Positions 24,999 to 36,185 of a stretch of DNA of 64,000 bases are shown here, one piece after another. Every line of letters starts with the position of its first letter. Position 1 is the first letter of the stretch. The position numbers and the translations under genes are program-made. The stretch is from Phytoamicus setariae (GTDB taxonomy: Bacteria > Pseudomonadota > Alphaproteobacteria > Rhizobiales > Rhizobiaceae), in NCBI RefSeq assembly GCF_016722925.1, contig NZ_JAEQNC010000014.1, positions 1 to 64,000 on the forward strand, given 5' to 3'. Below the pieces are notes generated by a model. It searched no databases. It saw only the letters and a list, made by a program, of their open reading frames with translations, and was not told where the DNA came from.

Positions 24999-26312
24999 CT
25001 ACTCCGCGGCCTGCTTGGCCATCGGGTTGTTCGGATGCGTGGTCCAGTTGGCGTACTGGTCGGAGACGACCTTGCCGGTGCGCTTGTCCATGCTGCCCGC
25101 TGCAAGCGGCACCATGGTGATGCAGTTCTCGACCGGACAGACGTCGATGCAGAGGTTGCAGGCGACGCATTCCTCTTCTATCACTTCGAAATGCCTGACG
25201 CCGTCGAGCATCGAGGTGATCGCCTGGTGGGACGTGTCCTCGCAGGCGATGTGGCAGCGGCCGCACTTGATGCAGGCATCCTGATCGATCTGGGCCTTGG
25301 CGATGTAGTTGAGGTTGAGATATTGCCAGTCGGTGACGTTGGGCACGGCCTTGCCCTTGAAATCGTCGAGCGTGGCATAGCCCTTCTCGTCCATCCAGTT
25401 TCCGAGGCCCGAGATCATTTCCTCGACGATCTTGAAGCCATAGGTCATGACGGCGGTGCAGACCTGGACGTTGCCGGCGCCGAGCATCATGAACTCGGCG
25501 GCATCGCGCCAGGTTGTCACGCCGCCGATGGCCGAGATCGGCAGGCCGCGGGTTTCGGCATCGCGGGCAATTTCCGCTACCATGTTCATGGCAATCGGCT
25601 TGACGGCCGGGCCGCAATAGCCGCCATGCGTACCCTTGCCGTCGATCGACGGCGTGGGGGAACAGGTGTCGAGATCGACGCCGGTGATCGAGTTGATGGT
25701 GTTGATCAGTGACACGGCATCGGTGCCGGCTTCGTGGGCGGCCCGCGCCGGGCGGCGGACGTCGGTGACATTCGGCGTCAGTTTGGTGATCACCGGCATG
25801 CGGCTGTACTGCTTGCACCAGCGCACGACCATGGCGACATATTCCGGCACCTGGCCGACCGCAGCGCCCATGCCGCGTTCGGACATGCCGTGCGGACAGC
25901 CGAAATTGAGTTCGATGCCATCGACTTCGGTCTCTTCGACCAGCGGCAGGATCGCCTTCCAGGCTTCCTCCTCGCAGGGCACCATGATCGAGGCGACGAT
26001 GGCACGATCCGGCCAGTTCTTCTTGACCATCTTCATTTCCTGCAGGTTGATCTGCAGGGGACGATCAGTGATCAGTTCGATGTTGTTGAGACCGAGCAGG
26101 CGGCGGTCGGCGCCCCAGATGGCGCCATAGCGCGGACCATTGACGTTGACCACCGGCGGGCCTTCCTCGCCCAGCGTCTTCCAGACCACGCCGCCCCAGC
26201 CGGCCTTGAAGGCGCGCTCGACATTGTAGGCCTTGTCGGTCGGCGGCGCGGATGCCAGCCAGAACGGATTGGGGGACTTGATGCCGACGAAGTTGTTTCT
26301 GATATCAGCCAT
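24999..26312 (-). CDS. preA: NAD-dependent dihydropyrimidine dehydrogenase, catalytic subunit PreA
   Basis: Protein of 437 aa. The first ~310 residues are a dihydroorotate-dehydrogenase-like FMN barrel (LNFGCPHGMSERGMGAAVGQ motif), and the C-terminus carries two 4Fe-4S clusters (CIKCGRCHIACED and CVACNLCIDVCPVENC). With PreT it reduces uracil and thymine to dihydropyrimidines, the first step of the pathway completed by hydA and hydC 18 kb away. It is 13 bases downstream of preT, same operon. Confidence 0.95.
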   Translation of the reverse strand: MADIRNNFVGIKSPNPFWLASAPPTDKAYNVERAFKAGWGGVVWKTLGEEGPPVVNVNGPRYGAIWGADRRLLGLNNIELITDRPLQINLQEMKMVKKNWPDRAIVASIMVPCEEEAWKAILPLVEETEVDGIELNFGCPHGMSERGMGAAVGQVPEYVAMVVRWCKQYSRMPVITKLTPNVTDVRRPARAAHEAGTDAVSLINTINSITGVDLDTCSPTPSIDGKGTHGGYCGPAVKPIAMNMVAEIARDAETRGLPISAIGGVTTWRDAAEFMMLGAGNVQVCTAVMTYGFKIVEEMISGLGNWMDEKGYATLDDFKGKAVPNVTDWQYLNLNYIAKAQIDQDACIKCGRCHIACEDTSHQAITSMLDGVRHFEVIEEECVACNLCIDVCPVENCITMVPLAAGSMDKRTGKVVSDQYANWTTHPNNPMAKQAAE

Positions 26313-26325
26313 TGTTCATCCTCCC

Positions 26326-27687
26326 TTACGCAACCGCCGCGGACGATGCACGTCCGGCTGCGAATTGTCGATCAATCGATTCCGCCGCATCGCGACCGTT
26401 GGCGACCGCCGTAACGGTCAGGTCTTCGCCGCCGACAATGCAGTCGCCGCCAGCCCAGACGCCCTCGACAGAGGTTCGTCCTTCGGCATCAACGACGATG
26501 CGTCCTCCCTCCAGTTTCAGTGCGTCGAGACCGGTTGCGTCAAACTTCTGGCCGATCGCCTTGAAGATCTGATCGGCGGCTATCATGCCGACTTCGCCCG
26601 TAGACACCAGCTTGCCGTCCTTGATGGCGGTGTAGGCGACTTCGATGCCGGCCACCTTGCCGTCCTTGCCGATGATCGATTTCGGTGCCAGCCAATGGCG
26701 GATGGTCACACCCTTGGAGGCGGCCAGATCCTGCTCGAATTCCGAGGCGTTCATCTGGTCCTTGCCGCGACGATAGCATATCGTCACCTCTTCCGCACCC
26801 AACAGCTTCGACTGGATGGCCGCGTCGATTGCGGTCATGCCGCCACCGAGCACGACAACGCGCCGGCCGATGCTGACTTCGCCCTTGTTCGTGGCCTGGC
26901 GGAGGTCGGAAATAAAGTCGACGGCATCCTCGACGCCGTCGAGATCCTCGCCATCGACACCAAGCGAGTTGACGCTGCCCAGGCCGACGCCGAGGAACAC
27001 GGCATCGAAATTGGCGGTCAGTTCGCCGAGTGTAAAGTCCCGGCCGAGCGCCTGGCCGATGCGGATCTCGATGCCGCCGATTTCCAGGATGTAATCGACT
27101 TCGCGCTGGGCGATGCTGTCGGTCGCCTTGTAGGCGGCGATGCCGTATTCATTGAGGCCGCCAGCCTTTTCGCGGGCATCGAAGACGATGACCTGGTGGC
27201 CTTTCATGGCGAGGCGGTGGGCGGCGGCGAGGCCGGCGGGACCAGCGCCAATCACGGCGACACGACGATGGGTCGGTTCGGCGCGGGTGTAGAATTGCTT
27301 GTTGGCAGCCATCGCCGCATCGGTGGCGTAGCGTTGCAGGCGGCCGATTTCCACCGGCTTTTCCTCGGCTGTGTTGCGCACGCAGGCCTGCTCGCACAAC
27401 GTTTCGGTGGGACAGACCCGCGCGCACATGCCGCCGAGAATGTTCTGGTCGAAAATCGTCTTGGCGGCGCCGATCGGGTTTCCAGTCGATATCTGCCGGA
27501 TGAACAGCGGGATATCAATGGAGGTGGGACAGGCCGTCATGCAGGGCGCGTCATAACAGAAATAGCAGCGGTCCGAGGCGACAAGCGCTTCATGCCGGCC
27601 GTAGGCCGGATGCAGGTCGGAAAAGTTAGCCTCGATTGACTGTGGGTCCAGTCTGCCTGGACGGATTCCGGGCGCAGGATTGGTCAT
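26326..27687 (-). CDS. preT: dihydropyrimidine dehydrogenase, NAD-linked flavoprotein subunit PreT
   Basis: Protein of 453 aa of the GltD/PreT family. Cysteine clusters for 4Fe-4S centres are near the start (CYFCYDAPCMTACPTSIDIP and CARVCPTETLCEQAC), followed by FAD (VIGAGPAGLAAAHRLA) and NAD(P) (VVLGGGMTAIDAAIQ) Rossmann folds. It passes electrons between NAD(H) and PreA. First gene of the operon; an RutR-like palindrome is 54 bases upstream of its start codon. Confidence 0.95.
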   Translation of the reverse strand: MTNPAPGIRPGRLDPQSIEANFSDLHPAYGRHEALVASDRCYFCYDAPCMTACPTSIDIPLFIRQISTGNPIGAAKTIFDQNILGGMCARVCPTETLCEQACVRNTAEEKPVEIGRLQRYATDAAMAANKQFYTRAEPTHRRVAVIGAGPAGLAAAHRLAMKGHQVIVFDAREKAGGLNEYGIAAYKATDSIAQREVDYILEIGGIEIRIGQALGRDFTLGELTANFDAVFLGVGLGSVNSLGVDGEDLDGVEDAVDFISDLRQATNKGEVSIGRRVVVLGGGMTAIDAAIQSKLLGAEEVTICYRRGKDQMNASEFEQDLAASKGVTIRHWLAPKSIIGKDGKVAGIEVAYTAIKDGKLVSTGEVGMIAADQIFKAIGQKFDATGLDALKLEGGRIVVDAEGRTSVEGVWAGGDCIVGGEDLTVTAVANGRDAAESIDRQFAAGRASSAAVA

Positions 27688-27740
27688 TTTCTACATTCCC
27701 CTTTTGTTTATTTGAAGGGAGCGTAGCAAAGCTTTAAAAA

Positions 27741-27756
27741 TTTATCAAACGGTAAA
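27741..27756. promoter_or_regulatory. RutR-like operator upstream of preTA
   Basis: On the minus strand TTTACCGTTTGATAAA, differing at two of 16 positions from the palindrome at 8200-8215 and sharing its ACCGTTTG core. It lies 54-69 bases before the preT start, a position suited to repression. The repeated match suggests the same TetR regulator controls both operons. Confidence 0.65.
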
Positions 27757-27774
27757 ATTTTGAAGCGGCACTCG

Positions 27775-28194
27775 TCAAAATGGTTGCAGGATGACCAAAA
27801 GGACGATGGCCGCAACGAAGATCATCGTCACCAATGCCGAGTTGCGAAGAAATGCCGAAACAGGTTGCGCCGGAATCTGCTGCATCTTCCTGAAGGCAGC
27901 CGCTTGTGCGCCGTGGATTCCGCTCAGAAGAAACACAAGCGCCATCTTGGCCATCAGCCACGGGGCGGCGAAGTAGCTCGCGAGATAGGCGAGCGTCAGC
28001 CCCAGAACCCAGACCAGCAACAAGGCAAATCCGATGATCGGTCCGTTCCAGAAGCGGGCGGCTGAAATGACCGCATCCAACTGCTGCACGCCGGGCCTGA
28101 GATAGCGCAGCAGGAAGCCGTTGAGGATCATGCCGCCGATGAAGATGAAAACCGCCACCAGATGAGCGGCCTTGAGCCAAAAGAAGTAATCCAT
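27775..28194 (-). CDS. four-helix CopD/HemJ-like membrane protein
   Basis: Protein of 139 aa with four predicted membrane helices; the first (FWLKAAHLVAVFIFIGGMIL) carries the His of the H-x(n)-GG pattern seen in CopD/DUF2269/HemJ-like proteins that may bind haem or copper. Ends 19 bases before the preTA operator. Function uncertain; it could be transcribed with preTA only if its promoter reads through the operator. Confidence 0.7.
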   Translation of the reverse strand: MDYFFWLKAAHLVAVFIFIGGMILNGFLLRYLRPGVQQLDAVISAARFWNGPIIGFALLLVWVLGLTLAYLASYFAAPWLMAKMALVFLLSGIHGAQAAAFRKMQQIPAQPVSAFLRNSALVTMIFVAAIVLLVILQPF

Positions 28195-28494
28195 GTGCGT
28201 TCTCCGGTTGTGATGGCAGCCCCGCCATCGGAAGAAAGGTAGCGTAAAATGGGGTTTGCGTGAACGGCATCGCCGTCAGCAACTGGTGCCGCTGGAGGTG
28301 TAGCGTGGTGTGGATGCGCCCGAACGCGTATCGCAGTCGCGACATATTAGAAGCGTGAAATAATTTGCCAAAACGCCCTTTTTGCCAGCCTGGCTCCAGC
28401 CCCGGCCCGCATATTCCCGCCCATTAACGTAAATTAACCAGTCTTAATAAATCGTTTACTGCGCGATTTCCCACTGGAACACAAGGAGTCCAGC
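28195..28494. other. intergenic region upstream of the large repeat protein gene
   Basis: About 300 bases without a gene, between divergent transcription units. The last 80 bases are AT-rich (ATTAACGTAAATTAACC, CTTAATAAATCG) and probably hold the promoter of the repeat protein. An AAGGAG ribosome site lies at 28483-28488. I see no palindromic operator. Confidence 0.6.
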
Positions 28495-31400
28495 ATGGCC
28501 AAATCCGGTCTGATCAAAACCGTCTCCAACATCTCCGCAATCTCCGGGACAAACTACGGGGACATCATTACCGTCACATCGAGGGTCAATGGCGGCCAAC
28601 TGGATCTGAAGAACGGCTATGACATTCTGCGGCTTGGCAACTTCAACAACAAGGTGACGATTTCCAACATTGAGTCTCTGGTCTCCCAAGGTGGCAACGA
28701 CCAGGTCACGCTGGTGACCGCGATTACTTCTGGCAACATCCATCTGGGTGGCGGCAACGATATCCTGACGTTTTCCGAACGTGGCGGTACGACGACGATT
28801 TCAAACATCGAGACCGTGATTGGCGGCGAGTCCTCCGAAACGATTACCCTGTCGGGGCGAGCCAACAATGTCTTCATCGATCTCCGTGAAGGCAGTGACA
28901 GGCTTACGCTCGGCGCGTTCCAGAACAACCTGACCGTCGCCGGTATCGAGATCATCAATGGTGGCAAATCGTCGGATATCGTGACCGTCGCTGGCGAATA
29001 TCGCGGCATCATCGACCTCAAGGAGGGAAAGGACAGTCTGATATTCGGCGACGAGGGCGCGAAGGCGACAGTTTCGAATGTCGAGACCATCACCTCGGGA
29101 AGCGGCGAGGACACTGTCATATTGCACACCGCCGCCAGTAAGGCGGTGATCGATCTCGGAGCCGGAGACGACCGGCTGGATCTTGGAGCCGGCATCAACA
29201 GCGTCGCAGTTTCCAACGTAGAGACAATTTACGGAGCGTCCCAAAGCGACACGGTCACGCTGAAGACAGGGATCGACGGCGGGTTCGTCAACCTCAGAGC
29301 CGGACTGGACTCGTTGACGCTTGCAAATTTCGACAACAGCCTCTCCGTCGATAGCATCGAGACGATCGTTGGCAACTCGAAGAATGACATTGTGGTTTTC
29401 AATGCGCTGGCTACCGGCGTGTCGATCGATCTCAAGGATGGCATCGACACGATCTACTTCTCCGATTTCGGTGGCACGATCACCGTCAGCAATGTCGAGT
29501 CGATCTTCGGGGGGGCGAAATCGGACGTCGTTACATTCCTGACAGCTTACTCGGGCGGGATCATCAATCTTGGCGAGGGCGGCGACAAGCTCGCGCTCGG
29601 CAAGTTCGACAACACGTTGACTGTCGCGAATATCGAGACGGTCGTTGGCAATATCTCCAGCGATATCATCACACTTGACACGACGATCAGCGGCGGCACG
29701 ATCAGCCTCGGCGCCGGCAACGATATGCTGACGCTCGCTGACGGCGATAACTCGCTGACTGTCGAGGCCACAGAAACCGTCAATGGCGGCAGCGGCGACG
29801 ACTATGTCGCGCTGAAGATCCTGGCGGCAAAGTCCACGGTCGATCTTGGGGACGGCAACGACACATTGGCCCTGCAAGGCTCTGGCGCGAGCACTGTGAC
29901 AGTTGTGAATGTCGAGTCGATTTTGGGCAGTTCGGGCGCCGACACGATCTATCTCAGCGCTCCCAGTAACGGGACTTACATCGACCTCAAGGCAGGCAAC
30001 GACACGCTCTACCTTGCAAACGGCGGTAACTCCATCTCGGTCGCCGGTGTCGAGACCATTATTGGTGCGGGTGGCGACGATTTCGTCTCGTTCGAAAGGG
30101 CGGCGGTCTCTGCGGTGATCGACCTGAAGGGTGGCAATGATACACTCCAGCTCTCCAGTAATGGCGGGACGATCACCGTCAGGAATGTCGAAACCGTTCT
30201 TGGTGACACAGGTGTCGATGTCGTGTCGATCGGCAATACGGCTGAAGGGGTCTATATCGATCTGGGCGACGGCAATGACACACTCAAGCTCGACAACTAT
30301 GCCAATTTCGTCTCGGTGCAGAATGTCGAATCCATCATCGGCGGCACCGGCGCGGACCATATCACGCTGATCGGTGCCTATGAGAGCGGCTTTGTCGATC
30401 TAGGCCGCGGCACGGACACACTGATCCTCAGCGATGAGGGTGCAACGTTGACGGTCTTGGGCGTGGATATCGTCAACGGCGGCGAAGCAGACGATGAACT
30501 CACGCTCTCGGGCGCATATGCCACGGGTTATTTCGATCTTGGCGGTGGAAATGACACGATCAAACTTGGAGATACCGGGTTCACATTCACCGTCGCCAAC
30601 GTCGAGACGGTTGTCGGCGGGCTCAGCAATGACGTCGTGACGATTGCGAACGGCGAGGGCGGTACCTTCAATCTTGGCGAAGGTATGGACAAGCTCACGC
30701 TTGCCAGTAGCGGCAGCACGGTAACCGTATCCGGCATCGAAACTGTCATCGGCAGGGACGGCAATGATACCGTCACCGTGACCGACGCGATGACGGGCGG
30801 GTCGATCAATTTGGGCGGGGGCTTCGATACACTTTACATCGAGGCCGAGGGGTCAACATTGACAATCGAGGCGATCGAATCTGTGATCGGTAGCAATGGC
30901 AGCGATCTCATCACGGTTACAAAAGGCTATACCGGCGGCCTTATTGACCTCGGATATGGCTACGACAGCATCACCTTCAGCAACAACGGCAGCACGGTAA
31001 CGCTTGCGAACGTCGAAAGCGTAGTGGGTGGTTCGCTCAGTGACCTCGTGACGATCGAAGGACCCTTCGAGGGAGGCTATTTCAATCTCAGCGGCGGCAA
31101 TGACATGCTCGATTTTTCGGCGGTCGCCACCACGGTGACCATCGTCAAGGTCGAGACGGTGATCGGTTCGGCAGGCGACGATTACGTCACCATCGAACAG
31201 TCGTTGGCCGGCGCGACGATCAACCTCGGCGATGGGCATGACACGGTAGATTGGTCAGCATCCACAGCAGGCGTGACGGCGGCTTTATCGGACGTCGAGA
31301 TGATCCTCGGTGGTTCGAACAACGATTCAATCGTTATCGGGACAGCATTCGTCGACGGCTATATTGATCTCGGAGAGGGCTATGACAAGCTCACGCTGGC

Positions 31401-32421
31401 GAACTTCGTCAACACCGTAACCGTTGCCGGCGCCGAAACGATTATCGGCGGCACCCAGCATGATCATATACTGCTCGCAGGTGCGGAAAAATATGTCGGC
31501 CTGATTTCGCTGGGGGGAGGCAACGATATGCTTCAGCTCAGCGACTATGGCAGCTCGATCACCATCAAGGACGTCGAGACCGTCATTGGCGGTGCGGGAT
31601 CAGACTGGCTCAAGGTCGACAGCCAGGCCTCTGGACTGATCTTCGATCTGGGCGAAGGCGACGACCGCGTCGGGCTCGGAAACTTCACAAACCTGGTCAC
31701 GGTGAGCAACACCGAAACGGTGGTCGGTGGCACCGGGTCGGATACCGTGGTGGTGCTGACTCCGATGAGCGAAGGCCTGATCAACCTCGGTACTGGACTG
31801 GACAAGGTGACTTTCATGGAAAGTGCAGTGGTCACGGTACAAGGTGTCGAGACGGTGATCGGCTCGTCGTCGGAAGACGACATCACCTATCTCGGCAGCA
31901 TCTCCAACGCTTTCATCGATCTCCTCGGCGGCGAGGATCATTTGCGCCTTTCCTCTGCCTCGACGGTCTCTGTGGCAAATGTCGAGAACGTTCATGGAAG
32001 TGCATTTGCCGATACGATTTACCTGACAGGCAATCGCAGCGCCTATGTTGAACTCAATGCTGGGTCGAATCGTCTCTATATGGGTGAGGCCGCCGATCGT
32101 GTTATTGCCGGAACGGGTTCAGACGCATTCATATTCACCAAGACCAACCAGTCGACAGCCAGCGCCACCGATGTCATTACGGGATTTGCCATAGACAAGG
32201 ATGTGCTGGAGTTTCATGGCCTTCTGAATGGGCAGTTCCAGTGGCTAGGAACAACGGCGGCCTTCAGCGGTCAAGGCAATTCCCAAGCCTATTATTCGAG
32301 GTCTGGCTCCACCCATACGCTCTACATCGACACGGACGGAAACGGCCAGGCCGATATGGTGCTCAAACTCGACGGCATGGGATTGACGACGCTGTCGGCC
32401 AACGATTTCGACTGGATGTGA
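28495..32421 (+). CDS. large secreted calcium-binding-like repeat protein (25 units)
   Basis: Protein of 1308 aa built almost entirely of about 25 tandem units of ~46 residues. Each unit carries one 'VxNVETVIGGxGxDxVxL' strand-turn and one 'GxIDLGxGNDTLxL' strand-turn, so it has RTX-like Gly/Asp turns but a longer period than the nine-residue RTX repeat. The C-terminal ~110 residues resemble RTX/serralysin ends (DAFIFTKTNQST, DTDGNGQADMVLKL, final DFDWM) and are the likely type I secretion signal. There is no Sec signal. No secretion genes are nearby. Probably an extracellular beta-solenoid for adhesion, biofilm or surface layer. Confidence 0.85.
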   Translation: MAKSGLIKTVSNISAISGTNYGDIITVTSRVNGGQLDLKNGYDILRLGNFNNKVTISNIESLVSQGGNDQVTLVTAITSGNIHLGGGNDILTFSERGGTTTISNIETVIGGESSETITLSGRANNVFIDLREGSDRLTLGAFQNNLTVAGIEIINGGKSSDIVTVAGEYRGIIDLKEGKDSLIFGDEGAKATVSNVETITSGSGEDTVILHTAASKAVIDLGAGDDRLDLGAGINSVAVSNVETIYGASQSDTVTLKTGIDGGFVNLRAGLDSLTLANFDNSLSVDSIETIVGNSKNDIVVFNALATGVSIDLKDGIDTIYFSDFGGTITVSNVESIFGGAKSDVVTFLTAYSGGIINLGEGGDKLALGKFDNTLTVANIETVVGNISSDIITLDTTISGGTISLGAGNDMLTLADGDNSLTVEATETVNGGSGDDYVALKILAAKSTVDLGDGNDTLALQGSGASTVTVVNVESILGSSGADTIYLSAPSNGTYIDLKAGNDTLYLANGGNSISVAGVETIIGAGGDDFVSFERAAVSAVIDLKGGNDTLQLSSNGGTITVRNVETVLGDTGVDVVSIGNTAEGVYIDLGDGNDTLKLDNYANFVSVQNVESIIGGTGADHITLIGAYESGFVDLGRGTDTLILSDEGATLTVLGVDIVNGGEADDELTLSGAYATGYFDLGGGNDTIKLGDTGFTFTVANVETVVGGLSNDVVTIANGEGGTFNLGEGMDKLTLASSGSTVTVSGIETVIGRDGNDTVTVTDAMTGGSINLGGGFDTLYIEAEGSTLTIEAIESVIGSNGSDLITVTKGYTGGLIDLGYGYDSITFSNNGSTVTLANVESVVGGSLSDLVTIEGPFEGGYFNLSGGNDMLDFSAVATTVTIVKVETVIGSAGDDYVTIEQSLAGATINLGDGHDTVDWSASTAGVTAALSDVEMILGGSNNDSIVIGTAFVDGYIDLGEGYDKLTLANFVNTVTVAGAETIIGGTQHDHILLAGAEKYVGLISLGGGNDMLQLSDYGSSITIKDVETVIGGAGSDWLKVDSQASGLIFDLGEGDDRVGLGNFTNLVTVSNTETVVGGTGSDTVVVLTPMSEGLINLGTGLDKVTFMESAVVTVQGVETVIGSSSEDDITYLGSISNAFIDLLGGEDHLRLSSASTVSVANVENVHGSAFADTIYLTGNRSAYVELNAGSNRLYMGEAADRVIAGTGSDAFIFTKTNQSTASATDVITGFAIDKDVLEFHGLLNGQFQWLGTTAAFSGQGNSQAYYSRSGSTHTLYIDTDGNGQADMVLKLDGMGLTTLSANDFDWM

Positions 32422-32430
32422 TCGTCGGTG

Positions 32431-34664
<2,234 letters not shown>

Positions 34665-34713
34665 GGCTACTCCCTATGGCTGCAGTCTGGGTGCGCCTCT
34701 CGTCATTTTAAAA

Positions 34714-34755
34714 TTGACTACAATTATCAAGTTTAATCTTTACTATGATAGTCAA
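34714..34755. promoter_or_regulatory. AT-rich region with inverted repeat before the DUF2325 gene
   Basis: TTGACTA (34714-34720) and TAGTCAA (34749-34755) are exact inverted arms 28 bases apart in a strongly AT-rich stretch, 61 bases before the DUF2325 start. It looks like a promoter/operator region. An iron-type regulator is possible given the haem-related genes downstream, but no Irr or Fur box is recognisable. Confidence 0.4.
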
Positions 34756-34815
34756 CTTATATATCTGTCATTCCAAGGGGCCGCGCCAGTGGCCCGGTTC
34801 GCAACCGGAATTGGG

Positions 34816-35217
34816 ATGATGGCCAAAAAATCGCACAAGAACAGGCAGAGTAACGTTCGGTCGGAAAATGTCGATCCGGCAGAGAAGGGCAGCGAGGGCC
34901 TGCGAGGTCGCGCGATCCTCTATGTGGGCGGCCGCGACTGCCAGGTTGCCCATCTTCGCCAGATTGCCGAGAACTTCGGTGCGGAGCTAATTCACCACGA
35001 CGGCGGGTTGCGTGAAGCGGTATCGCGCATCGATACGGTACTTCCGTCCGTTGAGTGCGTCTTCTGCCCGATCGACTGTATCAGCCATGATGCATGCCTG
35101 CGGGTGAAGACCGGCTGCAAGAAAACCGGCACCTCTTTCGTGCCGTTGCGTAACGGGTCGAAATCCAGTTTCGAGCGGGCGATGAACGAACTCCATGAAA
35201 AGGCCCTCCGGCAATGA
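34816..35217 (+). CDS. DUF2325 domain protein
   Basis: Protein of 133 aa. After a polar 30-residue start comes the DUF2325 core (AILYVGGRDCQVAHLRQIAE; then FCPIDCISHDACLRVKTGCK), with paired cysteines that suggest metal or redox binding. Function of the family is not established. Two ATGs (34816 and 34819) are possible and neither has a strong ribosome site. It overlaps the next small gene by four bases. Confidence 0.8.
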   Translation: MMAKKSHKNRQSNVRSENVDPAEKGSEGLRGRAILYVGGRDCQVAHLRQIAENFGAELIHHDGGLREAVSRIDTVLPSVECVFCPIDCISHDACLRVKTGCKKTGTSFVPLRNGSKSSFERAMNELHEKALRQ

Positions 35218-35435
35218 GCAATGCGCCCGACAATTTCATGATGATCGGACTGCACAAGCTTGCAGCCGAACGCGGCGGCGGCTTGATCCCTGAACTGCTC
35301 GCGCTTTACCAGGACCGGCAGCAAGAGCCGATGTCCCAGCGCAATGCACCGGCTTCAGATCCGTCGACAAAGTGCGCAGGCAATGACAATGTAATCGCTT
35401 TCCGCCCCTATTTATTGGCAAAACGGAGACGCTGA
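35214..35435 (+). CDS. small protein coupled to the DUF2325 gene
   Basis: Protein of 73 aa starting at an ATGA overlap with the DUF2325 gene, ending in a basic tail (LLAKRRR). The middle is low-complexity and polar; the start (FMMIGLHKLAAERGGGLIPE) could form a helix. I do not recognise it. The overlap and the 12-base gap to the next gene place it in a four-gene operon. Confidence 0.6.
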   Translation: MSNAPDNFMMIGLHKLAAERGGGLIPELLALYQDRQQEPMSQRNAPASDPSTKCAGNDNVIAFRPYLLAKRRR

Positions 35436-35447
35436 GGGAGATTAAGG

Positions 35448-35761
35448 ATGTTCATCGCGATGAACCGGTTCAAGGTCGCAACAGGCTATGAACTCGAATT
35501 CGAGGATGTCTGGAAAAACAGGGATTCGGCCCTTGATGGGGTTCCCGGGTTTGTCGAGTTCAAATTGCTGCGTGGCAAGACCATGCCGGAGGAGGGATAC
35601 ACGTTGTTTTCCTCGCATGCGATCTGGTCGTCAGAGGCAGATTTTATTGCCTGGACCAAATCTGAAAACTCCGACAGGCCCACAAGAGCGCGTCCGACAA
35701 ACGGCATCTCTACAAGGGGCCGCCGGTTTTCGAGGGATTCAATGTGGTGGAGGGCGCCTGA
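35448..35761 (+). pseudogene. ABM/haem-degrading monooxygenase-like gene with a one-base deletion
   Basis: The frame starting at 35448 encodes a typical antibiotic-biosynthesis-monooxygenase (HmoA/IsdG-like) domain: MFIAMNRFKV, then GVPGFVEFKLLRGK and ADFIAWTKSEN. Near 35670 (AAAACTCCGACAG) one T seems to be missing: reading one base on restores FRQAHKSASDKR, GPPVFEGFNVVEGA and a stop at 35759-35761 that overlaps the next start as TGATG. In the unrepaired frame the protein runs to 35786 with an unrelated tail. Either a true frameshift or a sequence error. Such proteins degrade haem or act on quinones. Confidence 0.75.
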
Positions 35762-36150
35762 TGCGCACGCACCCCCTCAGCGATGACGACCGCGTCGAGG
35801 TTCTGCCGATGCTCCCCTCGCTCTCGATCGCGGAGAGCCGGGATTTCTACCGCGATTTCCTTGGCTTTGACGAAATCGTCTACGAGGACAGGGACTATCT
35901 CATCCTGCGGCGCGACTTTCTCGATAGCCCGTTGGAAGTGCACTTCTGGCTGACGGACGAACGTCATTTGTGCGAGAATTCCGGTATCTATATCAGGGGC
36001 GGAGGCATCGACGCGCTGCACGCCGAATTCACCAAACGCGAGACTCCCAAGCTGACGCCGATGACAGTCCGCCCGTGGAACATGGAAGAGTTCTATGTCT
36101 GGGATCCGCACGGCAACATTTTGAAATTTGGGCGAATTCCGGGGAAATAG
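35761..36150 (+). CDS. VOC/bleomycin-resistance-like protein
   Basis: Protein of 129 aa with one vicinal-oxygen-chelate domain of the BLMT type (LPSLSIAESRDFYRDFLGFD; then EVHFWLTD and EEFYVWDPHGNILKFG). Its ATG overlaps the stop of the monooxygenase-like gene after frame correction, which supports that correction. Last gene of the DUF2325 operon. Substrate unknown. Confidence 0.85.
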   Translation: MRTHPLSDDDRVEVLPMLPSLSIAESRDFYRDFLGFDEIVYEDRDYLILRRDFLDSPLEVHFWLTDERHLCENSGIYIRGGGIDALHAEFTKRETPKLTPMTVRPWNMEEFYVWDPHGNILKFGRIPGK

Positions 36151-36185
36151 ATCCTTGCTATCTAGCCTCTTTATCGGGCGTTTTT

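Noticed and set aside
28801-30360. A 519-codon minus-strand frame opposite the repeat protein, with repeated Asp/Arg-rich segments.
   Set aside because: The repetition only reflects the repeats of the + strand gene.
28495-32100. Regularly spaced repeats considered as a possible CRISPR array.
   Set aside because: The ~138-base period is coding (46 residues), stays in frame throughout, and the DNA repeats are degenerate; no cas genes are near.
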